From NCBI GenBank assembly GCA_010015655.1, contig ML976704.1, positions 128,272 to 192,271 of the forward strand: DNA of 64,000 bases. The letters are read 5' to 3'. A program made the position numbers and the translations under genes. This document shows positions 46,467 through 55,744 of the stretch, piece after piece. Within the stretch, counting starts at the first letter, position 1. Each line of letters opens with the position of its first letter. The notes under the pieces were generated by a model. That model saw nothing but the letters and a program-made list of their open reading frames with translations. It did not search any database and was not told the DNA's origin. Origin of the DNA: Bimuria novae-zelandiae CBS 107.79. Its lineage: Eukaryota; Ascomycota; Dothideomycetes; Pleosporales; Didymosphaeriaceae.

Positions 46467-47443
46467 ATGTCCGCGCCAAAGAATCTCGCAAGACTCGGGC
46501 CCGCACCAACCCGGCTACGACAAATCGCGCTGGTAACGCGCGACCTGGAGCAAGCAAAACACCAGCTTGTGGGCACACAATCAGCGCTATTAGCGCGCGA
46601 AGTAACTGATTGACCAGTAGACACATATCATAGGCACAGAGGTCATCCTCGAGGACCCAATCGTAGAGCAATGGGGGCTGAAAAACTTCCTCGGCAAGCC
46701 ACAATACTCTCCGTATGCGCAGATGGACTTCTCTGACGTACAATACAGTCCCTCTCGGCGGCGACATCATCGAAGTTGTATCACCATTCCGCGAGAATAC
46801 CACAGCCGGACGACTCATCGACAAGCGCGGCGATGGCGGCTACATGATCATCATGCAGACCGAGGACGCGCGGACGCGACGCGAATACATTGAAGCAAAT
46901 GGGTTGGGGAAAGTGATATGGGGATATGAGAAAGACGACGTGGTATGCGTGCAGTATCACCCGACGGGTGTGAAGGGTGGCATGATGGTGGAGCTGGACT
47001 CGCATGGGCCGACCAAGGCGAATCCCACACCGTTGAAGGAGCGCTTCTCGCCGTGGCACGCGTGTGGACCAGATTATACAGGATATATAGAAGGCATGAG
47101 GCGCACATCGCATCTCACGCTCCAGGGCTGTGTGTTACGGCTGGCACCGGGTGATGTAAGACATGGGGACGCGTCAAGACAATGGGAGGAGATTTTTGGC
47201 GTTGGAAGAAGTCGGGATCTGTTGGCATTCACGAATGCGCGATTGGGCTTTATAAGAGGTCAGCAGGGCGAGCGAGACGGTTTGGTTTCAATAACGGTGG
47301 GTGTGAATGGAAAGGAACATTTGGATGCGATCTTAGACAGAGCGAGTAAGGCGGGACTTTGCGGGGATGGATGGATTAACATGTGTAGGATAAAGTGGTA
47401 TTTCGTGCTGACGGGATACGGCGAGGCGAAAGGCAAGCTATGA
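46467..47443 (+). CDS. Glyoxalase-like (VOC) domain protein, three exons
   Basis: Exons 46467-46568, 46621-46693 and 46749-47443 give 289 residues with continuous family similarity. RLRQIALVTRDLEQAKHQL joins THIIGTEVILEDPIVEQWGL, which joins VPLGGDIIEVVSPFRENTTAGR. Then come RGDGGYMIIMQTEDA, RFSPWHACGPDYTGY and WEEIFGVGRSRDLLAFTNARLGF. The second intron (46694-46748) begins GC, not GT, with CTGAC branch point and CAG end. Fungal members of this glyoxalase-like family are cytosolic proteins of unknown substrate; VOC enzymes bind a metal and act on small electrophiles or extradiol substrates. First-exon end (GTGGGC donor) is less certain. Confidence 0.8.
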
Positions 47444-47783
47444 TACAGGCAATGACGGCGACATCGCAGTCTAGCGACCACCGGTCCGCAGCGGTACACC
47501 AAGGAAGCGCATCACAAGGAGAGACCCAGGAGAGAAAAGATGGATGTAGCTCAAAATCCCGTAGTAATTATACTCCAACTAATGCAGTACAAAAGCTCTT
47601 GCATATGGCTCCGCAGACGCCAGAAACTCCTGTATCGGCCAAGTATGAAACATCAAGTCATTATCAGCTCCGTCAAACGTAGTGAGGACGGAAAGTCATA
47701 CGACTGATACCGTGTGGACGTAAGAGTTCGAATCCCGATCCAGTGGTCATGTCTCTCTGCTCACGATCACACTGACATCATGA
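47444..47783. other. Short convergent intergenic region
   Basis: It separates the 3' ends of the VOC and SET genes. No gene seen. A tRNA-like B-box string at about 47725 lacks a foldable cloverleaf. Confidence 0.4.
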
Positions 47784-49124
47784 TCAATGCACATGCCCGC
47801 ACGATCCCTCGAATCTCTTGTGTCCCACCCTCTTCTTCCAGCTCCAGCTCTGCTCCGGATCCTTCGCCATAGCAATCATGAATCTGACATCAACGTCGTT
47901 GAATCCGCGATCTAGGTGCAGTAGCTCGATACTCAATTGTGCATATTTAATGGCCATGTACCGGTCGCCGAAGCTGCTGTACACTTCGCTAGCATGTTTG
48001 TACGCAACGCCCATGCTAGCTTGTAAGCGCTCCTGTTCGTACAGGGAGATAAGCAACTCCGCGACTTCGGGTGTCGCCGTAGATGAAGACGACCAGTCAT
48101 TCAATGCCTCGATGATATCTTCAATTGCTTGCATACGCGCATCAGATCCAGCGGCGAAGACCGGATGCGCAGCGCAGCTCGAACAGGTACAGTCGAAACC
48201 CCAATTTGCCTTGAGATGGGCCATGCGAGCCTCCCTCTTCCTCTCATTGTTGATGTACGTGATCGTGATCTCCTCGCCGGGGTAGATCGTCTGTGTGGCG
48301 TGCACATAATGGCTCAGCGTCTCCTCATCCCAGAAATAAGCCGCGTTTGGCCGGCAATCGTGGTTGAGCATGGCGATTTCGGGCATCACGGCGTACTGTT
48401 GCACGTGGTCGATGGCAATGTCGAACGCATTCGTATTGATCCTATCTTCGACGGGGTCGCCCTTAAAGTGGCCGAGGAGCTTCCAGAAGAGACTTTGGGT
48501 GGTGGGCGGAAGTGTGTCGACGCCGTGGTGTTGAAGGCGCAAACGTTCTGACTCAACGAGGTCGTAGATAGCGGGATGTGTGAGGACAAGGGGCGTTGAA
48601 GCAAAAATTTGGTCGCCACGGTGTAAGGTTTTATTGGCAACAAGGCCACGACCCTTTCCCGGGAAGTCGCGTTCTTCGAAGGGTGGATTATCATGCTGAT
48701 TTATCCGTGACAAAGCGTCAGGTTGCGAAAATGCAGGCTTCTTGAGCATTTGATATGCGAGAGGGGAGGTCGTAACGAGAACTATGCCGCGACCGCTCGC
48801 GAAGTTCTGATCTGAGAAGACGCATAGAGGCTCTTGGTTGTCTCCATTCGAGTAGCACTCTGGTAGGAAAGTCCATGGAAAATCCTCGACATCTTGCACC
48901 AGTTCGCGCGCTTCTTCAAGGGTAACTGTATGGTTCTGCTGTATATTGTCCGTGGCAAATGAAGCTCCGAAATCTGCAGGCCGGCACTCGCTGTTATGGA
49001 GAACCGAGTCTGACGGACACGCGTTCGCAAGAAGAGGCTTTTGCGATATTTGTTGAACCTTCTCTGTAAGGGCGAAGCCAGTGCCCACTAGCCCGAGACA
49101 AGCTGCAGTCCTCATTGTGTGCAT
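47784..49124 (-). CDS. SET-domain protein with N-terminal signal-like sequence
   Basis: Single exon; start at 49124 (MHTMRTAACLGLVG) gives 446 residues. A start at 49115 is equally possible, and upstream codons in frame are non-ATG. Residues 1-22 are a short basic/hydrophobic stretch resembling a secretion signal (TMRTAACLGLVGTGFAL). The SET core spans about 150-300: GKGRGLVANKTLHRGDQIFA, then MLNHDCRPNAAYFWD with the NHxC motif near 254, then GEEITITY near 283-290, followed by a post-SET-like FDCTCSSC. A helical C-terminus follows, as in SMYD-like and fungal SET proteins. Activity is predicted lysine methyltransferase. The signal-like start is unusual for a nuclear or cytosolic SET protein. 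Confidence 0.88.
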   Translation of the reverse strand: MHTMRTAACLGLVGTGFALTEKVQQISQKPLLANACPSDSVLHNSECRPADFGASFATDNIQQNHTVTLEEARELVQDVEDFPWTFLPECYSNGDNQEPLCVFSDQNFASGRGIVLVTTSPLAYQMLKKPAFSQPDALSRINQHDNPPFEERDFPGKGRGLVANKTLHRGDQIFASTPLVLTHPAIYDLVESERLRLQHHGVDTLPPTTQSLFWKLLGHFKGDPVEDRINTNAFDIAIDHVQQYAVMPEIAMLNHDCRPNAAYFWDEETLSHYVHATQTIYPGEEITITYINNERKREARMAHLKANWGFDCTCSSCAAHPVFAAGSDARMQAIEDIIEALNDWSSSSTATPEVAELLISLYEQERLQASMGVAYKHASEVYSSFGDRYMAIKYAQLSIELLHLDRGFNDVDVRFMIAMAKDPEQSWSWKKRVGHKRFEGSCGHVH

Positions 49125-50257
49125 ATGGTAATTAATAGAAGGAAATCGATAGTTGGTAGTATATTGTGGGTATAGAATAAGGGAAGACACGTATTCTATC
49201 TTGACGGGAGCCTCCGTCTAATAAATGTCCACCCATCGCGAGGGATGTTGGAATGAGATTCGTGAAACGCGAGACGACAGGAGAGTGCTGCGAATCGAGG
49301 GATGAAACGTGCCGGGAAACAGACAAGAAGCCGCTAGGGCCACACTGAGGGTGGAAATGCAGGGAGATCTTTTTGGACGGCCATTTAAAGTTCTCTGCAG
49401 CTCCTCGATGCACCATAAGGAGGTTAGGATACAGACAGTAGCTGCGGTCTCGGTACGGATGCAACATGTAGGCGTCGCAACACATAAGCTTTCACCAGCT
49501 TCGTGCAGTGTATGTCACGCTAAAAACGTACGATTCGGAACCATAACGTGCTGTTGATTTAATCGGTCATTAAGCGCGGCGTACAATCGTCGCAGCGCGT
49601 ATTTGTCGAAGTGTGGTGTTGAGAGGTGGAGGTGGAGGACAAACAAGAGGCGACCCGGCTACACCTGCCCTGGATTATGTTAGCCTCTCGCTACTAAGAA
49701 TACTTATCTTAATTAGGACAAGCGCAACTTTTACGGACCGCGCATACCTGCCTCACAACCTTCTCTAACGCGAGACTACCCCACAGTTCAACCCTGAAAC
49801 ATGCTAGGTTTGCAATCTTCATCAACCTCCATCATTCCCTGCGTCTCTTTTTGGCATCTTGATTTGTCTGTCGCTACCTATTGTAGCACCACCTCAAGAG
49901 CCTTCAATCACAGCGACCTCTAGTGACGTCCTCCTATGCGTCGTGTGAAGGCCGGCCCCTCAACGCCGTACAAATAGAGCGCTATGCTTTGCCATGAAAC
50001 GCGCCATACGTGGTGAAGACGCGCCGGATATCTAGATGAGGCGCAGGTTCAAATGTTCTTTGAGGATGAACGAACTCTGCTGTCTAGACATGCCTCTTAC
50101 AGTGTCACCGAACAATAGCGACTACGCCAGCTGGTGCCTAGGAGGCCATACTTTTATTGTCCGTTCCTTCTTCTCTCTACAAAGTTCCAGCAACGTCTCC
50201 TCTCTGTGTGATTCCTCACCGCTTCCCCCCTTGGATCTCAATATACACCCGGCAGCA
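49125..50257. other. Intergenic region, divergent promoters likely
   Basis: It holds the 5' flank of the SET gene on one side and of a small plus-strand frame on the other. No gene with a recognisable domain. Confidence 0.4.
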
Positions 50258-50599
50258 ATGCCTTATCCTCCCACCGTTCCCCATAACACGGTTCCTATAT
50301 ATGTATGGAATGCTCCTACCATGGTCACGGGAGCACCCGAGGGCACCCAGACGACCCGACAGCCTGTTGAGCATGACAATATGACACGCAGAGCTGGATC
50401 GTATGTTCCGCCGCGCCCACAACGTCTCTCTGTGCCGTGGTCTCATACAGTGGCGAGAAGATCCAGGCCTCTGCGAAAATCAGCATCTCACAAGACCGGC
50501 CGCTCCCCGCTCAGAGAACTCAAGGACCTTGGCAACGCCGGTCGTCGCACCCAGAAGACTAAGCTAGCGCATGGGGTTCCGAGACACCCGGGGATATGA
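50258..50599 (+). CDS. Small basic hypothetical protein truncated by a Fot1 insertion
   Basis: From ATG 50258 (context GCAGCA-ATG) the frame encodes a Pro/Arg-rich protein (MPYPPTVPHNTVPIYVWNAP, later SPLRELKDLGNAGRR). The Fot1/pogo element enters at the TA at 50560-50561, so the last 13 codons and stop come from the transposon's inverted repeat. Joining the flanks across the element keeps the frame open for about 25 more codons beyond 52347, ending near the start of the next gene. No homologue recognised; it may be a chance frame. Confidence 0.3.
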   Translation: MPYPPTVPHNTVPIYVWNAPTMVTGAPEGTQTTRQPVEHDNMTRRAGSYVPPRPQRLSVPWSHTVARRSRPLRKSASHKTGRSPLRELKDLGNAGRRTQKTKLAHGVPRHPGI

Positions 50600-50640
50600 G
50601 ACACCGCGCAGAAATCCTCCACCCTTTAAAAAATCGCGAT
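50562..50640 (+). repeat. Left terminal inverted repeat of the Fot1/pogo element
   Basis: Matches the complement of 52268-52345 with one noticed mismatch (CCCTTT against CCCTTC). Confidence 0.9.
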
Positions 50641-52267
50641 ATCTCCACATCCACCCTACCAAAATGGCCAACCGTGAGGCAGCAATTTAAGTAGCTATTA
50701 GTGATCTTAATGCTAGCATTTTTCCTAGTTAACGAGCTGCTGCAAAGGCATATAACATCCCTATAGCCACGCTATCTAGGCGCGTACGCGGTTCACAAAA
50801 CTAGTAAAATAGCTACGTATACTAGTAATAATTAACTCTATAATAAGAGGACTTCCTTATATAATAGATACTTAAAAAGGACGCGCGCGGGTTTCCTCCT
50901 TTTTACACTTATATATAAAAAATAGTAAATTAAATTCTTAGAATAAATAGCGACTACGCGTTAGTAGGTAAATACTAAATATTTTACTTTATTAAACGTA
51001 ACCTACGCGTTACCTCTATTATAAGTAAGAAGATTAAGGCTATAAGAGCTAAAGAAGTAACTTAGGAGGTAATACGTAAGTTTCTTAAGCTCTATAAGTA
51101 GCTCCGCGTTAAGTTAGATATACGCAATAAGGATACGTGGAATATAAATAAGACTGGGAAGGCCCTAGGCGTATGTGCAAACACCAGAGTACTCGCAGGA
51201 AGCTAGAAAAAGAAGGCTTACTATTAGTCTCTAGAGAATCGCGAGTAGGCGTCGATAATTAAGTGCGTTTCTGTAATAGGGAGAAAGCTGTAGCTAGCTA
51301 TTATTTTTAAAGGTAAAAACCTGTAGAGCACCTAGTTTCTATTAATAATACTTAACTAGCTATACGCAACTTTAGAGAATGGCTAAATATTTAATATAAT
51401 AGGGGCTAAGTGGCTATAACGCGTATTTCTGCTAGATACTACGCCCTTAGAGGATCGCTAGCGGATGCTAATATTAGATGGCTACGGTAGCCATGTCGAC
51501 CTGGATTTCCTGTAGATCTGTAAGTAGAATAAAGTCAGGCTTCTGTTTCTCCTTGCGCACTCCTCGCACGTTCTACAGCCACTAGATCTCTCTGTTTTCT
51601 TAGTAGTGAAACGATTCTATCGCCAGCAGATCCACGAGTTATCACACCTAGATAATGCTGCGCTAGTTAAAAAGGAACGTTTTATTATTGCCTATAACGC
51701 TGCTAGAGAGGCTGCGATTACTAAGAGAGTAATTTACGCTAGATAGGCCGTTATAGGCATCTGCCCGTTAAATATTAAGCAAGTAGTTAACTTATCTTAA
51801 GTCGCTTAAAGGCCTGTTACCCCCCCTTACTAGGATTAGGCTTATCTCGCCAAGAGCTCTCTCTACACTCCCTATAGCCCTCAGGATCTGTTTATGGCTT
51901 AAAGGCAGCTCTACAGCGCTAAGAAATTAAGCCATAAGGTTTACTAACTATTTAAGAAAGCTAGTAAGGTAATTATAATAGCTAATACACGCTTAGCAGC
52001 GCTAGAAGTAAAGAATAAAAGATTATAGAGTTAACTTAAGGCCCTTAAGCGTTTATAACTACGAAAGAAAGTTTATATAGACCTAAATTAACGCTTTGCT
52101 AGCATAGATTAAATTATAATAGTAAAGCAGGCATCTGCTCTCCCAGAGCAACAAAATAGTAGTACTTCTGTAGAAAAGGACGCAGAAAAAGCTGTAGCAG
52201 AAATAGTAGCTAAAACTCTGCAATCTATGTGTAGCGAGTGGCAATTGTAATTACGCTGAATGAATTA

Positions 52268-52345
52268 TCGCGATTTTTTGAAGGGTGGAGGATTTCTGCG
52301 CGGTGTCTCATATCCCCGGGTGTCTCGGAACCCCATGCGCTAGCT
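52268..52345 (-). repeat. Right terminal inverted repeat of the Fot1/pogo element
   Basis: Inverted partner of 50562-50640; followed by the TA duplication. Confidence 0.9.
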
Positions 52346-52429
52346 TAAATCTAATTCTGGTCACAGCGACATTTTAAACATTTATAATGCGCCACCTCTT
52401 GTTCGCCTCGACTTCCTGCTTCTCCAGTT

Positions 52430-54088
52430 ATGTCTTTGATACTTTCAGGTCTATTTCGAGATAATGCGCCCCTTATTACAGCCAGTCTACTCATCCTCGC
52501 TCTTATCATCATGCGTCGCTATCTGTGGGTCGACAAATCACAGAGATTCCAGAAAAGTCCAGTAGTCATACCAAGTTTATCTGAACCCGCGAAAAAGCTT
52601 GTTGAAGAGCTAGTGGCTGTGTTACCAGAGGATGTGATCCTCCCAGAAGCTGCCGCGAGATTCGCGCAGGCGAGAAATGTTTATTGGGACCAGCAAGAAT
52701 CTGAAAGAATTCCATCGTGCATCGTGCAACCGCGTAGCGTCGAGAGTCTCTCCGCAACCATGAAAATCATAAAGCGCGCATATGACGAGGGACGACATAC
52801 CCATATCAAGAAAGATTTCGGCCCAGGAATACGCTCCGCAGGCCTCTTCGCTATCCGCAGCGGTGGACACTCGCCCGTCTCCGGCGCCGCGAGCATGGAC
52901 GGCGGCGTAGTCATCGATCTCTCTCTTTTTAACACGCTCACGTTAAGCGAAGATGAAAAGAGCATCGAGGCCGGCTCAGGCTGTCGCTGGGGCGCCATAT
53001 CCCGCCTCCTCGACAGCCGCGGGCTTGCTGTTGTTGGCGGGCGAAATTCACACGTCGGCGTGGGTGGCCTGCTTCTCGCAGGTGGAATCTCCTTCTTTTC
53101 TCCGCAATACGGCTTTGCGGCCAACAACGTGCTCGCCTATGAAGTTATTATAGCAGACGGCTCGATCCTCAATGTTTCCGCGACAAGCCACCCCGATCTC
53201 TGGCGCGCCCTCAAAGGCGGGTCCAACAACTTCGGCATCGTGACCCGCTTTACGCTCCGCACAATACGCAGCGGGCCCATCTGGGGTGGCTATCTGTATC
53301 TTCCGTCTTTCCAGGCCCCGAAGATCCTCGCAGGTCTACACGACGTGCTGCGCAACCCGATGGACCAGCACGCCGCCGGCCCCATGGCAAGCTTCACGTA
53401 CTCACAATCACTCGGCATACAGATCATCTCGGTAAGCCTACTCTACACCAAAGCCATAACCAAGTGGCCCGACTGCTTTGCCATGTTCAAACCGCTCTGG
53501 CGCTTCTGGTCGACGTGCAAGCCGCAAAGCCTCACGAGCGCATATAATGAACTTGATGCGCTCTCGCCGCCAAACTTCAGACAGGCGTACGGGACAACAA
53601 CGATTACGAATGACCCTGCGACGATCGCAGAGGCGCACGCTTCCTACAACAGAGGTCTTCAAGCGGTGAAGGGAATAAAAGGTTTGCTGTGGACAATAGT
53701 GTTCCAGCCGCTGCATCCGACGTGGTTGCGCAAGGGTGACCCAAATCCGATGGGCCTGCAGGGCTGTCCGGACGAGCCGCTGGTCTTGGTCAGCTACACG
53801 GTGGCCTGGAATCGGGTAGAGGATGACGATCTGGTGCATAGGGAAGTGAAAAGCAGCATTGAGGAGATCGAGGTGTTTGCGGAAAGGAGGGGGACGGGGT
53901 ATCCATATCGGTTTCACAATTACTGTGCGGAGTGGCAGGATCCGTTCGAGGGGTATGGTATAGCGGGCAAGAGGTTCTTGCAGGATGTAAGTAGAAGATA
54001 TGATCCAGAAGGGCTTTTCCAGAGGGGTTGTGTCGGCGGGTTCAAGCTAGGACTTGATGACAATAAGGTCACACATGTACAGATATAG
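52430..54088 (+). CDS. FAD-linked (BBE-like, PCMH-type) oxidoreductase, membrane-anchored
   Basis: A single uninterrupted exon of 552 residues. Residues 15-31 form a hydrophobic segment before basic residues, so it is probably membrane-anchored or a signal anchor. The PCMH-type FAD-binding domain runs from about 95 to 280: SCIVQPRSVESLSATM, then AIRSGGHSP with His147 as the likely 8-alpha-histidyl FAD attachment, GSGCRWGAI, GRNSHVGVGGLLLAGGISFFS and LKGGSNNFGIVTRFTL. The second covalent site (Cys) of bicovalent BBE enzymes is not seen; the position reads Ser/Phe. The BBE C-terminal motif is RYDPEGLFQ. Such oxidases act in secondary metabolism on alcohols or in cyclisation; substrate unknown. 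A transposon ends 84 bp before its start codon. Confidence 0.92.
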   Translation: MSLILSGLFRDNAPLITASLLILALIIMRRYLWVDKSQRFQKSPVVIPSLSEPAKKLVEELVAVLPEDVILPEAAARFAQARNVYWDQQESERIPSCIVQPRSVESLSATMKIIKRAYDEGRHTHIKKDFGPGIRSAGLFAIRSGGHSPVSGAASMDGGVVIDLSLFNTLTLSEDEKSIEAGSGCRWGAISRLLDSRGLAVVGGRNSHVGVGGLLLAGGISFFSPQYGFAANNVLAYEVIIADGSILNVSATSHPDLWRALKGGSNNFGIVTRFTLRTIRSGPIWGGYLYLPSFQAPKILAGLHDVLRNPMDQHAAGPMASFTYSQSLGIQIISVSLLYTKAITKWPDCFAMFKPLWRFWSTCKPQSLTSAYNELDALSPPNFRQAYGTTTITNDPATIAEAHASYNRGLQAVKGIKGLLWTIVFQPLHPTWLRKGDPNPMGLQGCPDEPLVLVSYTVAWNRVEDDDLVHREVKSSIEEIEVFAERRGTGYPYRFHNYCAEWQDPFEGYGIAGKRFLQDVSRRYDPEGLFQRGCVGGFKLGLDDNKVTHVQI

Positions 54089-54235
54089 AGGCAGAGCTAC
54101 GCTCGATGCATGCAATCAACAACTGCTATATCTAAAAGGCTGGGTTAACTTGCTACTGTACGTCGTCACAGATCTCTCGATCCTTCCACGATCCTGTATA
54201 GCCACATCTAGGCCCTGATTCTTCTCCAAGTCTCA

Positions 54236-54481
54236 TTACTCTGCATCTTCATCCAATATCTTCTGCATCTTCTCCACCTTCATCTGATATTTTGCCTCAG
54301 ATTTCGCTGACTGCGCCTCGAGAAGGGCAATCTTAGCCAAATGATTTGCAGCGTCATTCTTGATACGGACGTTCTCGGCCTCCAGCTCACTCACCCTCCT
54401 TCTAAGATCCTCTTGGGATTCCTCATCGTCCTCCCTAGCGCGTTTCTTGCTCTCTTTCACCTTCTTGGCTGATGGTCCCAT
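54236..54481 (-). CDS. Coiled-coil basic fragment overlapping the upstream frame
   Basis: 81 codons: KKVKESKKRAREDDEESQ, then an uninterrupted heptad-rich helix (RRRVSELEAENVRIKNDAAN). It overlaps the end of the 54457-55197 frame by 25 bp in another frame. A nuclear-localisation-like basic run followed by a leucine-zipper-like coil is usual for a protein C-terminus. It probably belongs to the same gene after a one-base shift. No matching intron could be found. It may instead be a separate small protein. Confidence 0.4.
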   Translation of the reverse strand: MGPSAKKVKESKKRAREDDEESQEDLRRRVSELEAENVRIKNDAANHLAKIALLEAQSAKSEAKYQMKVEKMQKILDEDAE

Positions 54482-55197
54482 TCGGTCCCCGCTCGGATGC
54501 TCGTGGTCATTCGGAACCAGTAGTGCAGGTGATCGAGCGAGGTCGGAGGGTCTTGCGCTGAAAGCGATGATTGCGGTATGTCTTCAGTAGGAGCTTCGAC
54601 TTTGCGCGCGCTTGCTGGAGCTTTTGCAGCTCTAAGAACTGAGGACGGCATCGAAGGAGTGACGACTGCATCTACTAAAGAATTCTCGTTATCTGAGCGC
54701 CCAAACTCTTGAACGAGGCCGTGGGAAAGATAAAGATAAAGATAATGCAAAGCGGAGAAGATCAACCTCGTGTACTCCGTATTCCAATCTTGAGTGGACA
54801 AGTTCTGCCAGAACGGCAACAGCCGGAGGGGCTTGTCCAGCAACGCGTTCACCATCACTCGCTTGTACTTGACCGAGCCATCGTCATTATTGTTCTCACG
54901 GGAGAGGTTGACGTCGTTACGTTTTCCCATGTAGGCGTAGAGCTTGTCCGTCTTTCTCTTCCTCCGGTCGGGCTTGAACCAACCGAGCAAGCGGGACTCT
55001 TGGGCACCAGGGTCGTGCCCGTAGCTCTCGCCGGACGACATGATCGGAATGTCCCATTCCTTCTCGATCTTGCCGAGCTCTGCGATCTTGGACTTGAACA
55101 CTGCGAAGGCTTTGAGGAAGCCAAGATCCGCCCACGCATCGAGATCAGGAAGATAAAGGGGCTCGTCAAGGACCGGAACTGGCGTTAAACGTAGCAT
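54457..55197 (-). CDS. Hypothetical protein (about 246 aa)
   Basis: The start at 55197 (MLRLTPVPVLDEPLYLPD) was preferred over a non-ATG codon upstream. Composition is coding-like: DAWADLGFLKAFAVFKSKI, LLDKPLRLLPFWQNL and YTRLIFSALHYLYLYLSHGL, then a low-complexity Ser/Ala/Pro stretch. No domain recognised. The frame closes at HQPRR while a coiled-coil frame opens across it (54236-54481), suggesting a C-terminal frameshift or an alternative end. Confidence 0.55.
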   Translation of the reverse strand: MLRLTPVPVLDEPLYLPDLDAWADLGFLKAFAVFKSKIAELGKIEKEWDIPIMSSGESYGHDPGAQESRLLGWFKPDRRKRKTDKLYAYMGKRNDVNLSRENNNDDGSVKYKRVMVNALLDKPLRLLPFWQNLSTQDWNTEYTRLIFSALHYLYLYLSHGLVQEFGRSDNENSLVDAVVTPSMPSSVLRAAKAPASARKVEAPTEDIPQSSLSAQDPPTSLDHLHYWFRMTTSIRAGTEWDHQPRR

Positions 55198-55540
55198 TGT
55201 GACAGACGCGAGGCGCAAAAACAGGGCGCTTGAATCGGAGTAAAAGGTGCAGCGACGCAGAAGTGGGGTGAATGGAATTAGAGAAAGTCAATTACGATTG
55301 AAGCTTTGGTGTGGTGAAGAGCTTTGGGCGTGACGACGAGCTGCAAACGGCTCGACACGATTCCCATTTTTTGGGAAGGTGCGGATCTTCCATACACGAT
55401 CATCACTAGTGCCGTGCGTTTGTACATACTCAGCACTGTTTTGCCGTTAGCTCGACCTTGCGTTGCCTGCAAACCTCCGATTTATTGGCGTATATATATT
55501 TATGTTGGCGATTAAAATACTAAGAAACAAATGGTCTTGC

Positions 55541-55660
55541 TAGCACAGTGGTTTTTCATGTGTCTTATAGATTAACCGTGTCTTACGGCACTACGGTAGT
55601 TTCGCCGGTCAGGCACCTACCACAATGTCGGTTCGATTCCCGTGGTCACCTAGACGGTCC
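55541..55660 (+). other. tRNA-like relic or SINE-like sequence with Pol III boxes
   Basis: A near-consensus A box (TAGCACAGTGG, 55541-55551) and a perfect B box (GGTTCGATTCC, 55630-55640) are 89 bp apart. The flanking acceptor and T-arm strands do not pair well, so a working tRNA is unlikely. A decayed tRNA or short tRNA-derived repeat is more likely. Confidence 0.35.
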
Positions 55661-55744
55661 ACACCTCGGCGTGTCTTTTGCCAATTTTTGCAGCCTAATT
55701 CTCTCTTTTTTGCATTTTGTACAGACTTTTTATATACTTATATA

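Larger units (their letters stand above)
50562..52345 (+). mobile_element. Complete Fot1/pogo DNA transposon, RIP-degraded transposase
   Basis: Bounded by TA on both sides (50560-50561, 52346-52347), with ~78-bp inverted repeats beginning AGCTAGCGCATGGGG that differ at only one noticed base. The plus-strand transposase runs from about 50664 to 52249. It has an N-terminal psq-type helix-turn-helix (RAAAKAYNIPIATLSRRV), then DTWNINKTGKALG (family FDETGF), LILDGYGSHVDLDFL (second Asp block), and HSSHVLQPLDLSVFLVVKRF. More than a dozen in-frame stops, mainly TAG/TAA, make it inactive. The intact repeats suggest it could still be moved by a transposase supplied elsewhere. Confidence 0.9.

Noticed and set aside
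46111..46824. 237-codon minus-strand frame
   Set aside because: Antisense to the first exons of the VOC gene, whose family similarity and splicing are clear on plus.
47715..47750. B-box-like GAGTTCGAATCCC, possible tRNA
   Set aside because: The T-stem does not pair and no A box or acceptor stem is found upstream.
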